A stretch of DNA of 64,000 bases from CAVSRC01 sp963732845 (GCA_963732845.1 CAVTBE010000005.1:62001-126000); one strand, 5' to 3'. Numbered from the stretch's first letter, positions 16,379 to 27,606 are shown. Program-made: numbers and translations. Notes: generated by a model from the sequence alone, not told the origin.

Positions 16379-18058
16379 TCAGGCGGTCAGCCGGGGCCGC
16401 TGCCCCTCCATCCAGGTCAGGAACTCGGCGCACCGGGTCGGCCGATGAATGTAGAAACCCTGCCCGAAATCGCATCCCCAGTCGCGCAACAGCGCCAGCG
16501 CCCCGGCATCCTCGATGCCCTCGGCGACGGTTTCCAGGTCCAGCGCCTTTGCCAGACCGAGGATCGTTCGCACAATCTTCTGGTCGTCGATGTCGTGCGC
16601 CAGCCATTTCACGAAGCTCTGGTCGATCTTGATCGCGCTGACCGGCAGGTTCTTGATATAGGCGAGCGAGGAGTGCCCCACTCCAAAGTCGTCTATCGAC
16701 ACGCGGTATCCGCGTGTGCGCAGACGCGAGACAAACTGCGCGCAAAAGTCGAAGTCATCCATGACCGCGCTCTCGGTAATCTCAAGCTCGACCAGTCGTG
16801 GATCGATCGCATGCCGCGCTACCGTCTCGTCCAGCGTTTCAAACAGGGTCCGGTCGCGCAGATTGCGAACCGACAGATTTATCGCGACGCTCAAGGTGTG
16901 CCCGCGCGCTTTCCACGCCGCCATGTCGGCCAGCGCCGCTTTGATGACCCAATGCGTCAGGTCGTTGATCAGGATGGACTTCTCCGCCTGGGGGATGAAA
17001 TCGCCCGGCAGGACCATGCCAAGATCGGGACACTGCCAGCGCAGTAGCGCCTCGGTGCCACATACCTCGCCGGTCGCCAGCGATACCTTTGCCTGATGCC
17101 AAATGACGAATTGGTCGTTGGCGAGCGCGGCCGGGATTCTGCCAAGCAGAATCAGGTTGTCACGGCTCGTGAGGTCGCTTGCACTCTCGTAGAGATAGAA
17201 TGGAAGCATGCGGTCGGCGGCCGTATGCATCGCGATACTGGCCTTTTGGAGGAGTTCCTCGGCTGTTCGCGCGTGTGTTGCAAATTCCGCCGCACCAATC
17301 ACGAAATCAACGTGGATCGGCACGCCGTCGACCATGTAGGGCGCGCGAAAGTCCGCCTCCACCTCGGTGCGCAACTGCTGCGATTCCAGGCTGCTTGTGA
17401 ATGCAATGGCGAGGCGGTCCGGCTGTATGACCGCCATCGGCAGGTCGGGCGGCAGCAGAGATCGCCCGCGCGCGCAGATTTGCCTGAGCAGCTCTTCGGC
17501 AAACGCCGCACCGAAGGTGTTCTGGATGTCGAGGAAATTGTTCAGCTGCATGACAACCAGGAAGGGCCGCGCTCGGCCACCCTCCTGTTCAACCATTCGC
17601 CCCAGCCTGATCAGGAGCCCCGTACGGTCAAGCAGCCCGGTGCGCGCGTCGTGCTCATTCAGCCAATCGAGTGTCGCCAATTGCCTGCGCAGTGCGTCGA
17701 CACCAATGCCGACGAAGCCGCCGATCAGACAAAAGAACGCGGCGCGGTAGAGCCAATTCCCAAGATTTTGGGATTCGCCGGTGATCGCATCGAGCGGCAT
17801 GTAGGGTCCGATCACCAGGCCGGCACACGCGCCCGCCAAAACGCCGCCGGGCGTGCCAAAGACCAGCGCGGCGAAAATGATCGGCAAGTACAAGATATGC
17901 AACGTAGCGTATTTTACGCCCCCGGTAGAGTACACGAACCAGGCACTTCCCAGCAGGCTCAGCACGACCACAAAGATCGCCAGAATCTTTGGGCGACGGG
18001 ACGGTGCAACAAATGAACCGAGGACGCGTTCCGGCAGATCATGGAGCCATTCGCGCAC
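16379..18058 (-). CDS. membrane-anchored degenerate GGDEF / EAL cyclic-di-GMP phosphodiesterase
   Basis: About 559 residues if the GTG at 18058 is used; it has a strong AGAGGAG ribosome site, better than the ATG at 18103. Four or five hydrophobic segments near the N-terminus (about residues 25-115) form a membrane sensor region. The GGDEF domain is degenerate: the signature position reads QPDRLAIAF, so cyclase activity is unlikely. The EAL domain keeps key residues: GTEALLRW, NLSVRNL, ELEITES, IDDFGVGHSS, IKIDQSF and TVAEGIE. It should hydrolyse c-di-GMP. It lies downstream of clpS and a second c-di-GMP gene on the same strand. Confidence 0.88.
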   Translation of the reverse strand: MREWLHDLPERVLGSFVAPSRRPKILAIFVVVLSLLGSAWFVYSTGGVKYATLHILYLPIIFAALVFGTPGGVLAGACAGLVIGPYMPLDAITGESQNLGNWLYRAAFFCLIGGFVGIGVDALRRQLATLDWLNEHDARTGLLDRTGLLIRLGRMVEQEGGRARPFLVVMQLNNFLDIQNTFGAAFAEELLRQICARGRSLLPPDLPMAVIQPDRLAIAFTSSLESQQLRTEVEADFRAPYMVDGVPIHVDFVIGAAEFATHARTAEELLQKASIAMHTAADRMLPFYLYESASDLTSRDNLILLGRIPAALANDQFVIWHQAKVSLATGEVCGTEALLRWQCPDLGMVLPGDFIPQAEKSILINDLTHWVIKAALADMAAWKARGHTLSVAINLSVRNLRDRTLFETLDETVARHAIDPRLVELEITESAVMDDFDFCAQFVSRLRTRGYRVSIDDFGVGHSSLAYIKNLPVSAIKIDQSFVKWLAHDIDDQKIVRTILGLAKALDLETVAEGIEDAGALALLRDWGCDFGQGFYIHRPTRCAEFLTWMEGQRPRLTA

Positions 18059-18207
18059 GGAATATCTCCTCTGCGCTCGCGACGAATTCATGCCGGCGCC
18101 CATCCAGCTCGTCGGAGTTGCAGGCAGGCTGGGCGCAAACCCTTACCAAATCGATAAATCGTTGGTGTGCGGGCCCGCGAACCGGCCGAGGGCGCAAGCG
18201 ACGCGCC

Positions 18208-18519
18208 CTACTCCTCCGGCTCGGTCGTGAACTGCAGAGGATAGCCGGCGCTCTTTCCCGCCTCGGTTCCTTCCGTCGCCTTGGTCTCGGCGATGTCCCT
18301 GGTGTAGACGGCGACCACGCACACACCCTTGCGGTGGGCGGTGATCATCACACGATGGGCCTGATCCTCGCTGATGCGGAATACGGCCTTGAGCACCGTC
18401 ACGACGAACTCGCGCGGCGTGTAATCGTCATTGACGAGGATGACCTTGTGCAGGCGCGGCCGCTCGACCTTGGTCCTGGTTCGCGTGCGCGGTCTGGTGG
18501 CGGTGTCGTTGTCGCCCAT
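18208..18519 (-). CDS. clpS: ATP-dependent Clp protease adaptor ClpS
   Basis: Delivers N-degron substrates to ClpAP. 103 residues; the start at 18519 is preferred because GAGGGGAG lies upstream and it yields the usual disordered basic N-terminus. The core has VILVNDDYTPREFVV (the substrate-pocket region), AHRVMITAHRKG and the terminal beta strand. clpA, often next to clpS, is not present here; c-di-GMP genes lie on both sides. Confidence 0.93.
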   Translation of the reverse strand: MGDNDTATRPRTRTRTKVERPRLHKVILVNDDYTPREFVVTVLKAVFRISEDQAHRVMITAHRKGVCVVAVYTRDIAETKATEGTEAGKSAGYPLQFTTEPEE

Positions 18520-18656
18520 CGGCGCTCCCCTCATCGCGGTCGGGGGCGGAATTCCGCTTCGTCCTGTCGGCAGCATCCGCCACAGCCACAGCGACCGGTG
18601 GCGGCAACAGGACAACTATATCCGTTCCGTCGCGCGGCAAGAGGCCGGCCGTTGGC

Positions 18657-20369
18657 TCAGGCGGCGTCCTGATTGCCGGCGCGCTGCGTGTTGGCCTGTT
18701 TCGCCAGCAGCAACCCCACCTCCCCTTCGGGTAGTGGCGGCGACAGGAAGAAACCTTGCAGGTTGGAGCAGCCGGCATCGACCAGGAACTGGCGCTGGGC
18801 GTCGGTCTCGACGCCTTCTGCGGTGACCTTGAGGTTGAGCATTCGGGCAATATGCAAGACTGCCTGGATGATCGGTGCCGAGTCCGACGACTGGCCGAGT
18901 TGGCTGACGAATGACTGGTCGATCTTCACGCTGTCGACTTTCAAGTTCTGCAAATGGCTGAGGCTCGAATAGCCCGTGCCGAAATCATCAAGCACGATGC
19001 GGAAGCCCGCGTCGCGCAACACCCTCAGGTTGGTCTGGGTGACGTCGCCGGGGCTGAGCACGACGGTCTCGGTGATCTCCAGTTCGAGACGCGCGGGAGC
19101 GATATTGTTAGCGGCGAGCCTCCGCATGATCCGCATGGGGAGATTGGGGTCGCGCAATTGAACGGCGGAAACATTGACCGCCATGGTGATATGCGGCCAG
19201 TTGGCGAGCGCTGCACAAGCCCGGTCGAGGACGAAGTCGCCGAGGGAGGCGATGAGGCCGGTTTCCTCCGCAATCGGGATGAAGCGCGGCGGCAGGAGCA
19301 GACCGAGTTGCGGATGGTTCCATCGCGCCAGCGCCTCGAGGCCGGTGATCGAGTCGCCTGAGTAGAGCGGCTGATAGTAAACTTCGAGGCCGTTCCCGGT
19401 CGTGATCGCCTCGCGCAAATCCGTCTCAAGCGCAACCCGCGCGACGCGACCCTCGTCCATGGAGGCGTCGTACATCCGACAGCAATCGCGCCCGGCTGAC
19501 TTGGCGCTGTAGAGCGCGACATCGGCCTGACGCAACAACTCGCTGCGATTGGTATCGCTGACAAGCCCGGAGGAAAAGCCGATCGAAGCGCTGACATGGA
19601 CGGAGACGCCGGCAACGATGAACGGCACCCGGGCCACCTCCAGAATGCGGTGGCAGAGCCTGTCGAAGATTTCAAGCGACTGGGCGCCGAACAGCGCAAC
19701 GGCGAACTCGTCGCCGCCAAGGCGAGCGACCATGCCGTTGGCGGAAACAAGCTTGGTGACGCGCTTGGCAAACTCGCGGATCAGTTCGTCACCGGTTCCG
19801 TGGCCGTAGGCGTCGTTCACCTGCTTGAAGCGATCGAGGTCGATGATGAGCACGCTACAGCGGCTTGCGCCGGACGCCGGCTTGGCAATTGCGCTGTCGA
19901 GGCGCTCGTCGAGCATGGCGCGATTGGCCAGGCCGCTCAGAGTGTCGTGATGCGCCAGGTAGCGGCTGTGTTTCTCGGCCTCGCGGAACGCGGTGATATC
20001 GGTGATGATCGCCACCAGCAGCGGGATGCCCGCAACCTCGATCAGACGCTTGCGGGTGACGATCGTCCGCGGTGCGCCGGAGCCGTCGGTCAGCACTTCT
20101 TCGTTTTCGTTCTCCACGCCAGTGGTGAAGACGAGATCGTCCTTTTCCCAGAAGACGTCCGCCTGCTCGCGCAGCAGGAAGTCATAGTCCGATTTGCCGA
20201 TGAGTTCGTCGCGCGAATGCCCCATGAATTCGCACATGGTCCGGTTCACAAGCAGCCAATGATGCTCGCTGTCCTTGACGAAGACGGGTGTTGCCAGAAC
20301 GTCGATGATCGATTGCAGCGCCTCAACGCTGTCGATCGCCTGGGCCGGGGTTTGCGTACGATGGCGCAT
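18657..20369 (-). CDS. PAS-GGDEF-EAL cyclic-di-GMP turnover protein
   Basis: About 570 residues, no membrane segment. An N-terminal PAS domain (about 15-125; FVKDSEHHWLLVNR, the C-terminal PAS strand with VAIITDITAFRE) precedes a GGDEF domain with intact RLGGDEF (about 225) and an EAL domain with intact GLEALARW, MAVNVSAVQL, ELEITETVV, LDDFGTGYSS, VKIDQSF and TAEGVE. Both cyclase and phosphodiesterase activities are possible, tuned by the PAS sensor. The ATG at 20369 is preferred over a GTG at 20381 on weak ribosome-site evidence. Confidence 0.9.
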   Translation of the reverse strand: MRHRTQTPAQAIDSVEALQSIIDVLATPVFVKDSEHHWLLVNRTMCEFMGHSRDELIGKSDYDFLLREQADVFWEKDDLVFTTGVENENEEVLTDGSGAPRTIVTRKRLIEVAGIPLLVAIITDITAFREAEKHSRYLAHHDTLSGLANRAMLDERLDSAIAKPASGASRCSVLIIDLDRFKQVNDAYGHGTGDELIREFAKRVTKLVSANGMVARLGGDEFAVALFGAQSLEIFDRLCHRILEVARVPFIVAGVSVHVSASIGFSSGLVSDTNRSELLRQADVALYSAKSAGRDCCRMYDASMDEGRVARVALETDLREAITTGNGLEVYYQPLYSGDSITGLEALARWNHPQLGLLLPPRFIPIAEETGLIASLGDFVLDRACAALANWPHITMAVNVSAVQLRDPNLPMRIMRRLAANNIAPARLELEITETVVLSPGDVTQTNLRVLRDAGFRIVLDDFGTGYSSLSHLQNLKVDSVKIDQSFVSQLGQSSDSAPIIQAVLHIARMLNLKVTAEGVETDAQRQFLVDAGCSNLQGFFLSPPLPEGEVGLLLAKQANTQRAGNQDAA

Positions 20370-20682
20370 GAGAACCTGCACCTATTGGGGCCCTTCCATA
20401 TAGGCAACAAATCCTGTGGCTGTATTAATGCCCTGATAAAAATACGAGGGTTTGGGGGCGTCGAATTGTTGCCGCTGCCGCCAGAATGCCGCCATTCCTG
20501 CGTCTCCCCATCCGTCACGACGGCGTCACCGAAAGGTGCCAGAGAACGCCCATGCGCCTGGCCGAAAAATCGGCATTGACCGATCGCCGGACGGGGGCAA
20601 ACTCACGACCAGGCTTGCTCAGGTCCAGGCGTTCCAAAGCGCTGGCCGCAGCGGCCGTTTTCTTTACGAGGAGGCTCACTCG
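20370..20682. other. 313-bp divergent intergenic region
   Basis: Lies between the PAS-GGDEF-EAL gene (minus) and cpdB (plus) and must hold both promoters. I see an AGGAGG ribosome site just before cpdB (about 20669-20674) and an AT-richer stretch at about 20395-20450. No gene, clear operator or repeat was recognised. Confidence 0.6.
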
Positions 20683-22647
<1,965 letters not shown>

Positions 22648-22715
22648 GGCCTGATCGGGGGTTCCGGGTCTTCCGCGAAGGTGGAGGCCCGAAACCGCCT
22701 ACGCAACCGCACACT

Positions 22716-22821
22716 GTCATCCTCCGGCTTGACCGGAGGATCGGCTGCGACAAACGCAGCTGACGTCGTTCTTCACGGTGAGCGATCCTCCGGTCCCGGC
22801 TTCGCCGCGCCGGAGGATGAC
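22716..22821. repeat. REP-like palindromic intergenic repeat
   Basis: gtcatcctccgg (22716-22727) and ccggaggatgac (22810-22821) are perfect inverted arms. Each half also contains nested copies of gatcctccgg/ccggaggatc around cttgacc and tcccggcttcgc. Sequences of this type (cctccggcttgaccggagg) are common intergenic repeats in Rhizobiales chromosomes. It lies after cpdB, between convergent genes. Confidence 0.7.
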
Positions 22822-22855
22822 GGCTTGTGGAGCCTCCGCTCCGCGGCCTGCGTTG

Positions 22856-23239
22856 CTAGCCGCCGGCCAGCAAGCGTATCGCCGCCTCATCGGCCAGGAC
22901 ACGCTGGACGATTTCAGCGGTGATCGCTTCGCCGGGCGCGATGCCGAGCCGGGCCTTGAACTTGTCGGTGCAGCCGGACAGCCACTCCAACATCATCGCG
23001 TCGAAGCGACGTTTCCAGGTCTCGGATCGTTCAACTTGGACCGCCTTGATACGTTTTTGTTCGTTGACGAATTCGTACCGGTTTCCGTCGCCGTCGATGC
23101 AGAGATAGTGCTCGTCAACGTACCAGGGCTCAAGATACCCCTCCATTTGCGCTCTACTCACGAAGAGGTAAGTGGCGGTACGGTATTCTTCGGGCGGCAT
23201 AGGAAACGCCGACTCCGAAACCAGGAAGACCGTGGACAT
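22856..23239 (-). CDS. hypothetical protein
   Basis: 127 residues, no signal peptide or membrane segment. Features seen: aromatic-rich N-terminal half (YRTATYLFVSR, EPWYVDEHYLCID), then a charged helix (VERSETWKRRFDAMM) and a predicted helical C-terminus with IAPGEAITAEIVQRVLADE. No family recognised. The ATG at 23239 has GGGTGA upstream and is preferred over a TTG at 23245. It is divergent from the aldo/keto reductase gene. Confidence 0.65.
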   Translation of the reverse strand: MSTVFLVSESAFPMPPEEYRTATYLFVSRAQMEGYLEPWYVDEHYLCIDGDGNRYEFVNEQKRIKAVQVERSETWKRRFDAMMLEWLSGCTDKFKARLGIAPGEAITAEIVQRVLADEAAIRLLAGG

Positions 23240-23407
23240 CGCCAATCACCCTGCCCTGCCGCCAGTATTCGCCGTACGGATCGGAGCCCCTCTTTTTGAG
23301 CATGGCCCGGGTTCCCTCCCCCACCGATGCACCCCATATTGATGCAGGCTACCGCTCCCGGGAGCCTTCCCACCACGATATCCTGACGTCAACAAAGAAG
23401 CACGATC

Positions 23408-24274
23408 ATGCCCACACCAAACGCAGCGCATGCCGGTACCTTCAAGGTCGGCGGCGAGATCGAGGTCAATCGCCTTGGCTTCGGCGCCATGCGCATCACC
23501 GGCCGCGGCATCTGGGGCGAGCCGGCAGATCGGCCGGAAACCATCCGCACCCTCAAGCGCCTGCCAGCGCTCGGCGTCAACTTCATCGACACCGCCGATG
23601 CCTACGGCCCCGAAACCTCCGAATTCCTGATTCACGAGGCGTTAGCCCCCTACCCGGCCGGCATGGTCATCGCCACCAAGGGCGGGCTGACGCGCCTCGG
23701 CCCGGATCGCTGGGTGCCGGTCGGCCGGCCGGAATATCTCGTCCAGCAGGCCCATCTCAGCCGGCGGCGCCTGGGCGTCGACATCGTCGACCTGTGGCAG
23801 CTCCACCGCATCGATTCGAAGGTGCCGCGCGACGAGCAGTTCGCGGCCATCGGGACGCTGCTCGACGAGGGCGTCATCCGCTACGCCGGCCTCAGCGAGG
23901 TTTCGGTCGAGGAGATCAAGGCGGCCTCGAAATCCTTCAAGGTCGCCACCGTCCAGAACCGCTACAATCTCGTCGACCGGCAGAGTGAGGACGTGCTCAA
24001 TTTTTGCGAAGCCGAGGGGATCGGATTCATTCCGTGGGCACCGCTCAGCTCCGGCCATGTTGCGGGATCGGAGATCGAGGCGATCGCCAAGCGCCACAAG
24101 GTCACCCCCTCGGAGATCGCGCTGGCCTGGCTGCTCAAGCGCAGCCCGGTGATGCTGCCGATCCCCGGCACCTCCAAGGTTGCCCATCTCGAGGAGAACG
24201 TGGCGGCGGCGGACATCAAGCTCAGCGACGCCGAGTTCGCCGCGCTCGACGCGGAAGGCAAGGCGGCGGCATAG
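23408..24274 (+). CDS. aldo/keto reductase family oxidoreductase
   Basis: NADPH-dependent reductase with a TIM-barrel fold, 288 residues. The catalytic tetrad is visible: Asp and Tyr in DTADAYG (about residue 56), Lys in IATKGGL (about 88), His in WQLHRID (about 136). The C-terminal cofactor segment reads PIPGTSKVAHLEEN. The N-terminus FKVGGEIEVNRLGFGAMR is typical of a family of bacterial reductases with broad substrate range; the physiological substrate is unknown. A complete IS element begins eight bases after its stop. Confidence 0.9.
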   Translation: MPTPNAAHAGTFKVGGEIEVNRLGFGAMRITGRGIWGEPADRPETIRTLKRLPALGVNFIDTADAYGPETSEFLIHEALAPYPAGMVIATKGGLTRLGPDRWVPVGRPEYLVQQAHLSRRRLGVDIVDLWQLHRIDSKVPRDEQFAAIGTLLDEGVIRYAGLSEVSVEEIKAASKSFKVATVQNRYNLVDRQSEDVLNFCEAEGIGFIPWAPLSSGHVAGSEIEAIAKRHKVTPSEIALAWLLKRSPVMLPIPGTSKVAHLEENVAAADIKLSDAEFAALDAEGKAAA

Positions 24275-24277
24275 CGC

Positions 24278-25117
24278 CTAGGGTCAGGACTCATTGATCA
24301 GAGCCAGAAGATGACGGTTGCTGCGATGCAGATGGCGGAGAAGAAGGTGTGTGCGCATCGGTCGTAGCGGGTGGCAACGCGGCGCCAGTCCTTGAGCTTG
24401 GCGAAGAGGTTCTCGATCTTGTGGCGCTGGCGATAGAGGTCCTTGTCATAGGGGTAAGGCCGCTTGCGGCTGCGTGAGGACGGGATGCAGGGTTGGATGC
24501 CCCTGGCGGCGAGTTCTTGCCGGAACCAGGTGCTGTCATAGCCCCGGTCGGCAATCAAACTGGTGGCCGGCGGCAGGGCGTCGAGAACCATACGCGCGCC
24601 CTTGTGGTCGCTCATCTGGCCTTCGGACAGGATCATGACGATCGGGCGCCCGTGGCCGTCGCAGACGGTGTGGAGCTTTGAGTTCAGCCCGCCTTTGGTG
24701 CGCCCGATACGACGGGGAACATCCCCTTTTTAAGAAGGCTCGCCGCGGTGCGGTGGGCCTTCAGATGGGTCGCGTCGATCATGATCCGTTCGGGTCTCGG
24801 ACCCGCGCCGGCCAAGGCCACAAAGATGCGGTCGAACACGCCCATCCGGCTCCAGCGCATGAAGCGATTGTAGAGCGTCTTGTGAGGCCCATAAGCCTTT
24901 GGCGCATCCTTCCACTGAAGGCCGTTGCGGATCACGTAGACAATGCCTGAGACCACCCGCCGGTCATCGACGCGCGGGACGCCATGCGCCAGCGGAAAGA
25001 ACCCAGAAATCCGCGCCATCTGGCGCTCGCTCAGCAAAAACAAATCGCTCATCACAGCCTCCTCCAACAGTGACTGTGAATCACACCTCAATCCAAATTA
25101 ATAGGTCCTGAGCCTAG
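24278..25117. mobile_element. complete IS5-family insertion sequence with CTAG target duplication
   Basis: The element proper is 24282-25113 (832 bp), flanked by CTAG on both sides (24278-24281 and 25114-25117), the duplication typical of IS5-type elements. The ends are imperfect inverted repeats: ggtcaggactcattgat on the left and gctcaggacctattaat read inward from the right. It carries one transposase made by a -1 frameshift. Ends and coding region look intact, so it may still be active. It inserted exactly at the stop codon of the downstream hypothetical gene. Confidence 0.88.
24298..25052 (-). CDS. IS5 family transposase (OrfA-OrfB, -1 frameshift)
   Basis: DDE transposase encoded in two overlapping frames. 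OrfA (from 25052, GGAGG ribosome site) has the IS4/IS5 N-terminal helix-turn-helix region (LSERQMARISGFFP, NGLQWKDAP) and the first catalytic Asp in MIDATHLKAH. In its own frame OrfA stops at 24684. A -1 shift at the run AAAAAGGGG (complement of 24724-24732) joins it to OrfB, which reads KGDVPRRIGRTKGGLNSK, then the second Asp in LIADRGYDST and the Glu in HKIENLFAKLKDWRR. Both halves are complete, so this is most likely programmed frameshifting rather than damage. Confidence 0.88.
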
Positions 25118-25650
25118 CGAAGGTTGCCGTCGGTCTGGTCGAGCACCTTGAGGCCGAAGTCTGTGGCACCCTGAAGGATCGGGGCGAGCGGTCTTTCTGT
25201 GGTAATCCGCAACCACTCGTCATGGGACAAGGTCATGGCGGTGGACTGCGGATCGCCGAAGAGGAATCCGCCCCAGCCGAAACGGATGACGAGGTCAAGG
25301 CAGGTCTCTGCCTCGGCCTGCTCGTGCTTGAGGAAGACATGCCCCGGCGCCTCGGCGAGTTCGCGTGCATCACCCGAAGCGCGGCGCACGGTGTAGTAGA
25401 GGTGCAGGTTCTCCGATGAGGGCCAGATGCCCCACTCCGTCACCCACAGTACGAGGCGCTCGAAGGGGCCATACCAGGCGACGATCCGCTGGGCGAGCGC
25501 GAAGGAGCGGTCGAGCGCACCGGAGAAGCCGAGCGTGACGATATGCGGAAACGGCTGCTGCTTGCAGCCGATATGATTGCGGGCAGGATCGCAATCGAAT
25601 CCGTAGCCGCTCGCTTCAGCCTGACATTCGGTCGCCGTACGGAAATGCAT
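25114..25650 (-). CDS. hypothetical protein, stop codon at the IS target site
   Basis: 178 residues from the ATG at 25650; the frame is open further upstream but that part is low-quality coding sequence. No signal or membrane segment. Regions of note are a Cys-containing N-terminus, PFPHIVTLGFSGALDR, VLWVTEWGIWPSSENLHLYY and FGWGGFLFGDP. No family recognised with confidence. Its TAG stop is part of the CTAG duplicated by the IS, so the insertion left the coding sequence unchanged but replaced everything after the stop. Confidence 0.65.
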   Translation of the reverse strand: MHFRTATECQAEASGYGFDCDPARNHIGCKQQPFPHIVTLGFSGALDRSFALAQRIVAWYGPFERLVLWVTEWGIWPSSENLHLYYTVRRASGDARELAEAPGHVFLKHEQAEAETCLDLVIRFGWGGFLFGDPQSTAMTLSHDEWLRITTERPLAPILQGATDFGLKVLDQTDGNLR

Positions 25651-26009
25651 GGGAAGCCTTGTCGCGGAGCGGGCGATCCTGCATCGGCTTTCCTTGCATC
25701 CGGGTAAATCGCCACGCCACTTCTGGCTTCCTCTCCCCGACCGAATCGCATCAGAATTGAGTCGCGCTGCGACAATGCACCGGTGAGTCGCAACCGCCAC
25801 CTTCGATGCCTGTGATTTGCGGGCAACTCGACAGTCGCCGCTTGGTCGTGGCGATACCCGTGGTAAACAGAACATGAAGACGGAGCGACAAACGGCGTCT
25901 TCGTCGGGCCCGGAGGGGCTGGGACCCGTTTCCCTGTATCGCGGTCAGCGTCGCCGGCAGACACCGGATCGGATCGCTGTGCGGGGATGCTAGAGACCGA
26001 GGACGGATA
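25651..26009. other. 359-bp region upstream of dnaB
   Basis: Divergent intergenic region between a hypothetical gene and dnaB. No repeat, RNA gene or convincing promoter was recognised; the composition is slightly less GC-rich than the genes around it. Confidence 0.5.
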
Positions 26010-27506
26010 ATGGCATTCGCGGTTCGCGCGGTCGCCGACAACACGACCACCGAGACCTATCGCACCGCACCGCAGAACGTCGAGGCGGAGCAAGCGCTGC
26101 TCGGCGCCATTCTGGTCAACAACGAAGCCTTCTACCGGGTCTCCGACTTCCTCGAGCCGCTGCACTTCTTCGAGCCGGTGCACAAGGCGATCTTCGAGGT
26201 CGCCGGCCAACTCATCCGCGCCAACAAGACCGCCACGCCGGTCACCATCAAGACCTTCCTGCCCACCGAGCTGGCCATCGGCGACATCAACCTGGCCACC
26301 TATCTCGCCCGCCTGGCGGCAGAGGCGACGACGATCATCAATGCCGAGGATTATGGCCGCACGATCTACGATCTGGCGCTGCGCCGGGCGCTGGTCGGCA
26401 TCGGCGAGGACATGGTCAACGTCGCCTACGACGCCACCGTCGAACAGACGCCCGGCGTGCAGATCGAGGAGGCCGAGAAGCGGCTCTTTGACCTCGCCGA
26501 GAAAGGCCAGTACGGCGCCGGCTTCCAGTCCTTCGAGACGGCGCTGACCAGCGCCATCGACCTCGCCAGCGCCGCCTACAAGCGCGACGGACACCTCTCC
26601 GGCCTCGCCACCGGCCTCGACGATCTCGACCGGCTGATGGGCGGGCTGCAGTCGTCCGACCTGATCATCGTCGCTGGCCGCCCCGGCATGGGCAAGTCGG
26701 CGCTGGCTACCAATGTCGGCTTCAACATCGCCAAGGCGTGGCGCGGCGAATTGCAGCCCGACGGCGAGATGAAGACCGTCGATGGCGGCATCGTCGGCCT
26801 GTTCTCGCTGGAAATGTCGGCCGAACAGCTCGCCACCCGCATCATCGCCGAGCAGTCCGGCGTATCCTCGGCCAATATCCGCCGCGGGCGCATCGACGAG
26901 AGCGATTTCGCGCGCATCGTCGAAGCCTCGCGCGAGATGCAGCGCATCCCCTTCTACATCGACCAGACCGGCGGCCTGTCCATCGCGCAACTCGCCGCCC
27001 GTGCCCGCCGGCTGAAGCGCCAGCGCGGCCTCGATCTCCTGATCGTCGACTATATCCAGCTTCTCGCCGGCACCTCGCGGCGCTCATCCGAAAACCGCGT
27101 GCAGGAAATCACCGAGATCACCACGACGCTGAAGGCACTGGCCAAGGAGCTGCAGGTGCCGATCCTGGCGCTGTCGCAGCTCTCGCGTCAGGTGGAGCAA
27201 CGCGACGACAAGCACCCGCAACTCTCCGACCTGCGCGAATCCGGCTCCATCGAGCAGGACGCCGACGTGGTGCTCTTCATCTACCGCGAGGAGTATTACC
27301 TGAAGAACGCCGAGCCGAAGCCCGGCACCGAGGAATACTTCAAGTGGCAGGACGAGATGAACAAGGTGCACGGCATCGCCGAGGTCATCGTCGGCAAGCA
27401 GCGCCACGGACCGACGGGCACCGTGCGCCTGCACTTCGAGGATTCGGTCACGCGCTTCTCCAACCTCGCCGCGGACGGCTCCTATCCGGTGCCGTTCGAG
27501 GGATAA
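26010..27506 (+). CDS. dnaB: replicative DNA helicase DnaB
   Basis: Hexameric 5'-3' helicase that unwinds DNA at the fork and recruits primase. 498 residues: N-terminal domain (about 18-130, APQNVEAEQALLGAILVNN), linker, RecA-like ATPase with Walker A GRPGMGKSAL (about 225), Walker B LLIVDYIQLL (about 345), and the DnaB motifs SLEMSAEQL, SQLSRQVEQR and DLRESGSIEQDAD. No intein. The dnaB-alr-radA order is conserved, but here rplI, its usual left neighbour, is 13 kb away. Confidence 0.97.
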   Translation: MAFAVRAVADNTTTETYRTAPQNVEAEQALLGAILVNNEAFYRVSDFLEPLHFFEPVHKAIFEVAGQLIRANKTATPVTIKTFLPTELAIGDINLATYLARLAAEATTIINAEDYGRTIYDLALRRALVGIGEDMVNVAYDATVEQTPGVQIEEAEKRLFDLAEKGQYGAGFQSFETALTSAIDLASAAYKRDGHLSGLATGLDDLDRLMGGLQSSDLIIVAGRPGMGKSALATNVGFNIAKAWRGELQPDGEMKTVDGGIVGLFSLEMSAEQLATRIIAEQSGVSSANIRRGRIDESDFARIVEASREMQRIPFYIDQTGGLSIAQLAARARRLKRQRGLDLLIVDYIQLLAGTSRRSSENRVQEITEITTTLKALAKELQVPILALSQLSRQVEQRDDKHPQLSDLRESGSIEQDADVVLFIYREEYYLKNAEPKPGTEEYFKWQDEMNKVHGIAEVIVGKQRHGPTGTVRLHFEDSVTRFSNLAADGSYPVPFEG

Positions 27507-27606
27507 CACCCTCGGCGCCGTTCCGCCGCCCCCCTTGAAAAATGGCCCCTGCGTGCCCTCCCCCGGCCAAATCCTGTAAGGTGCCGACAGCAGAAGGAGT
27601 GCGTGC

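Noticed and set aside
22692..22822. CRISPR-like repeat candidate after cpdB
   Set aside because: Only nested inverted copies of one short unit, no regular direct repeats with spacers and no cas genes.
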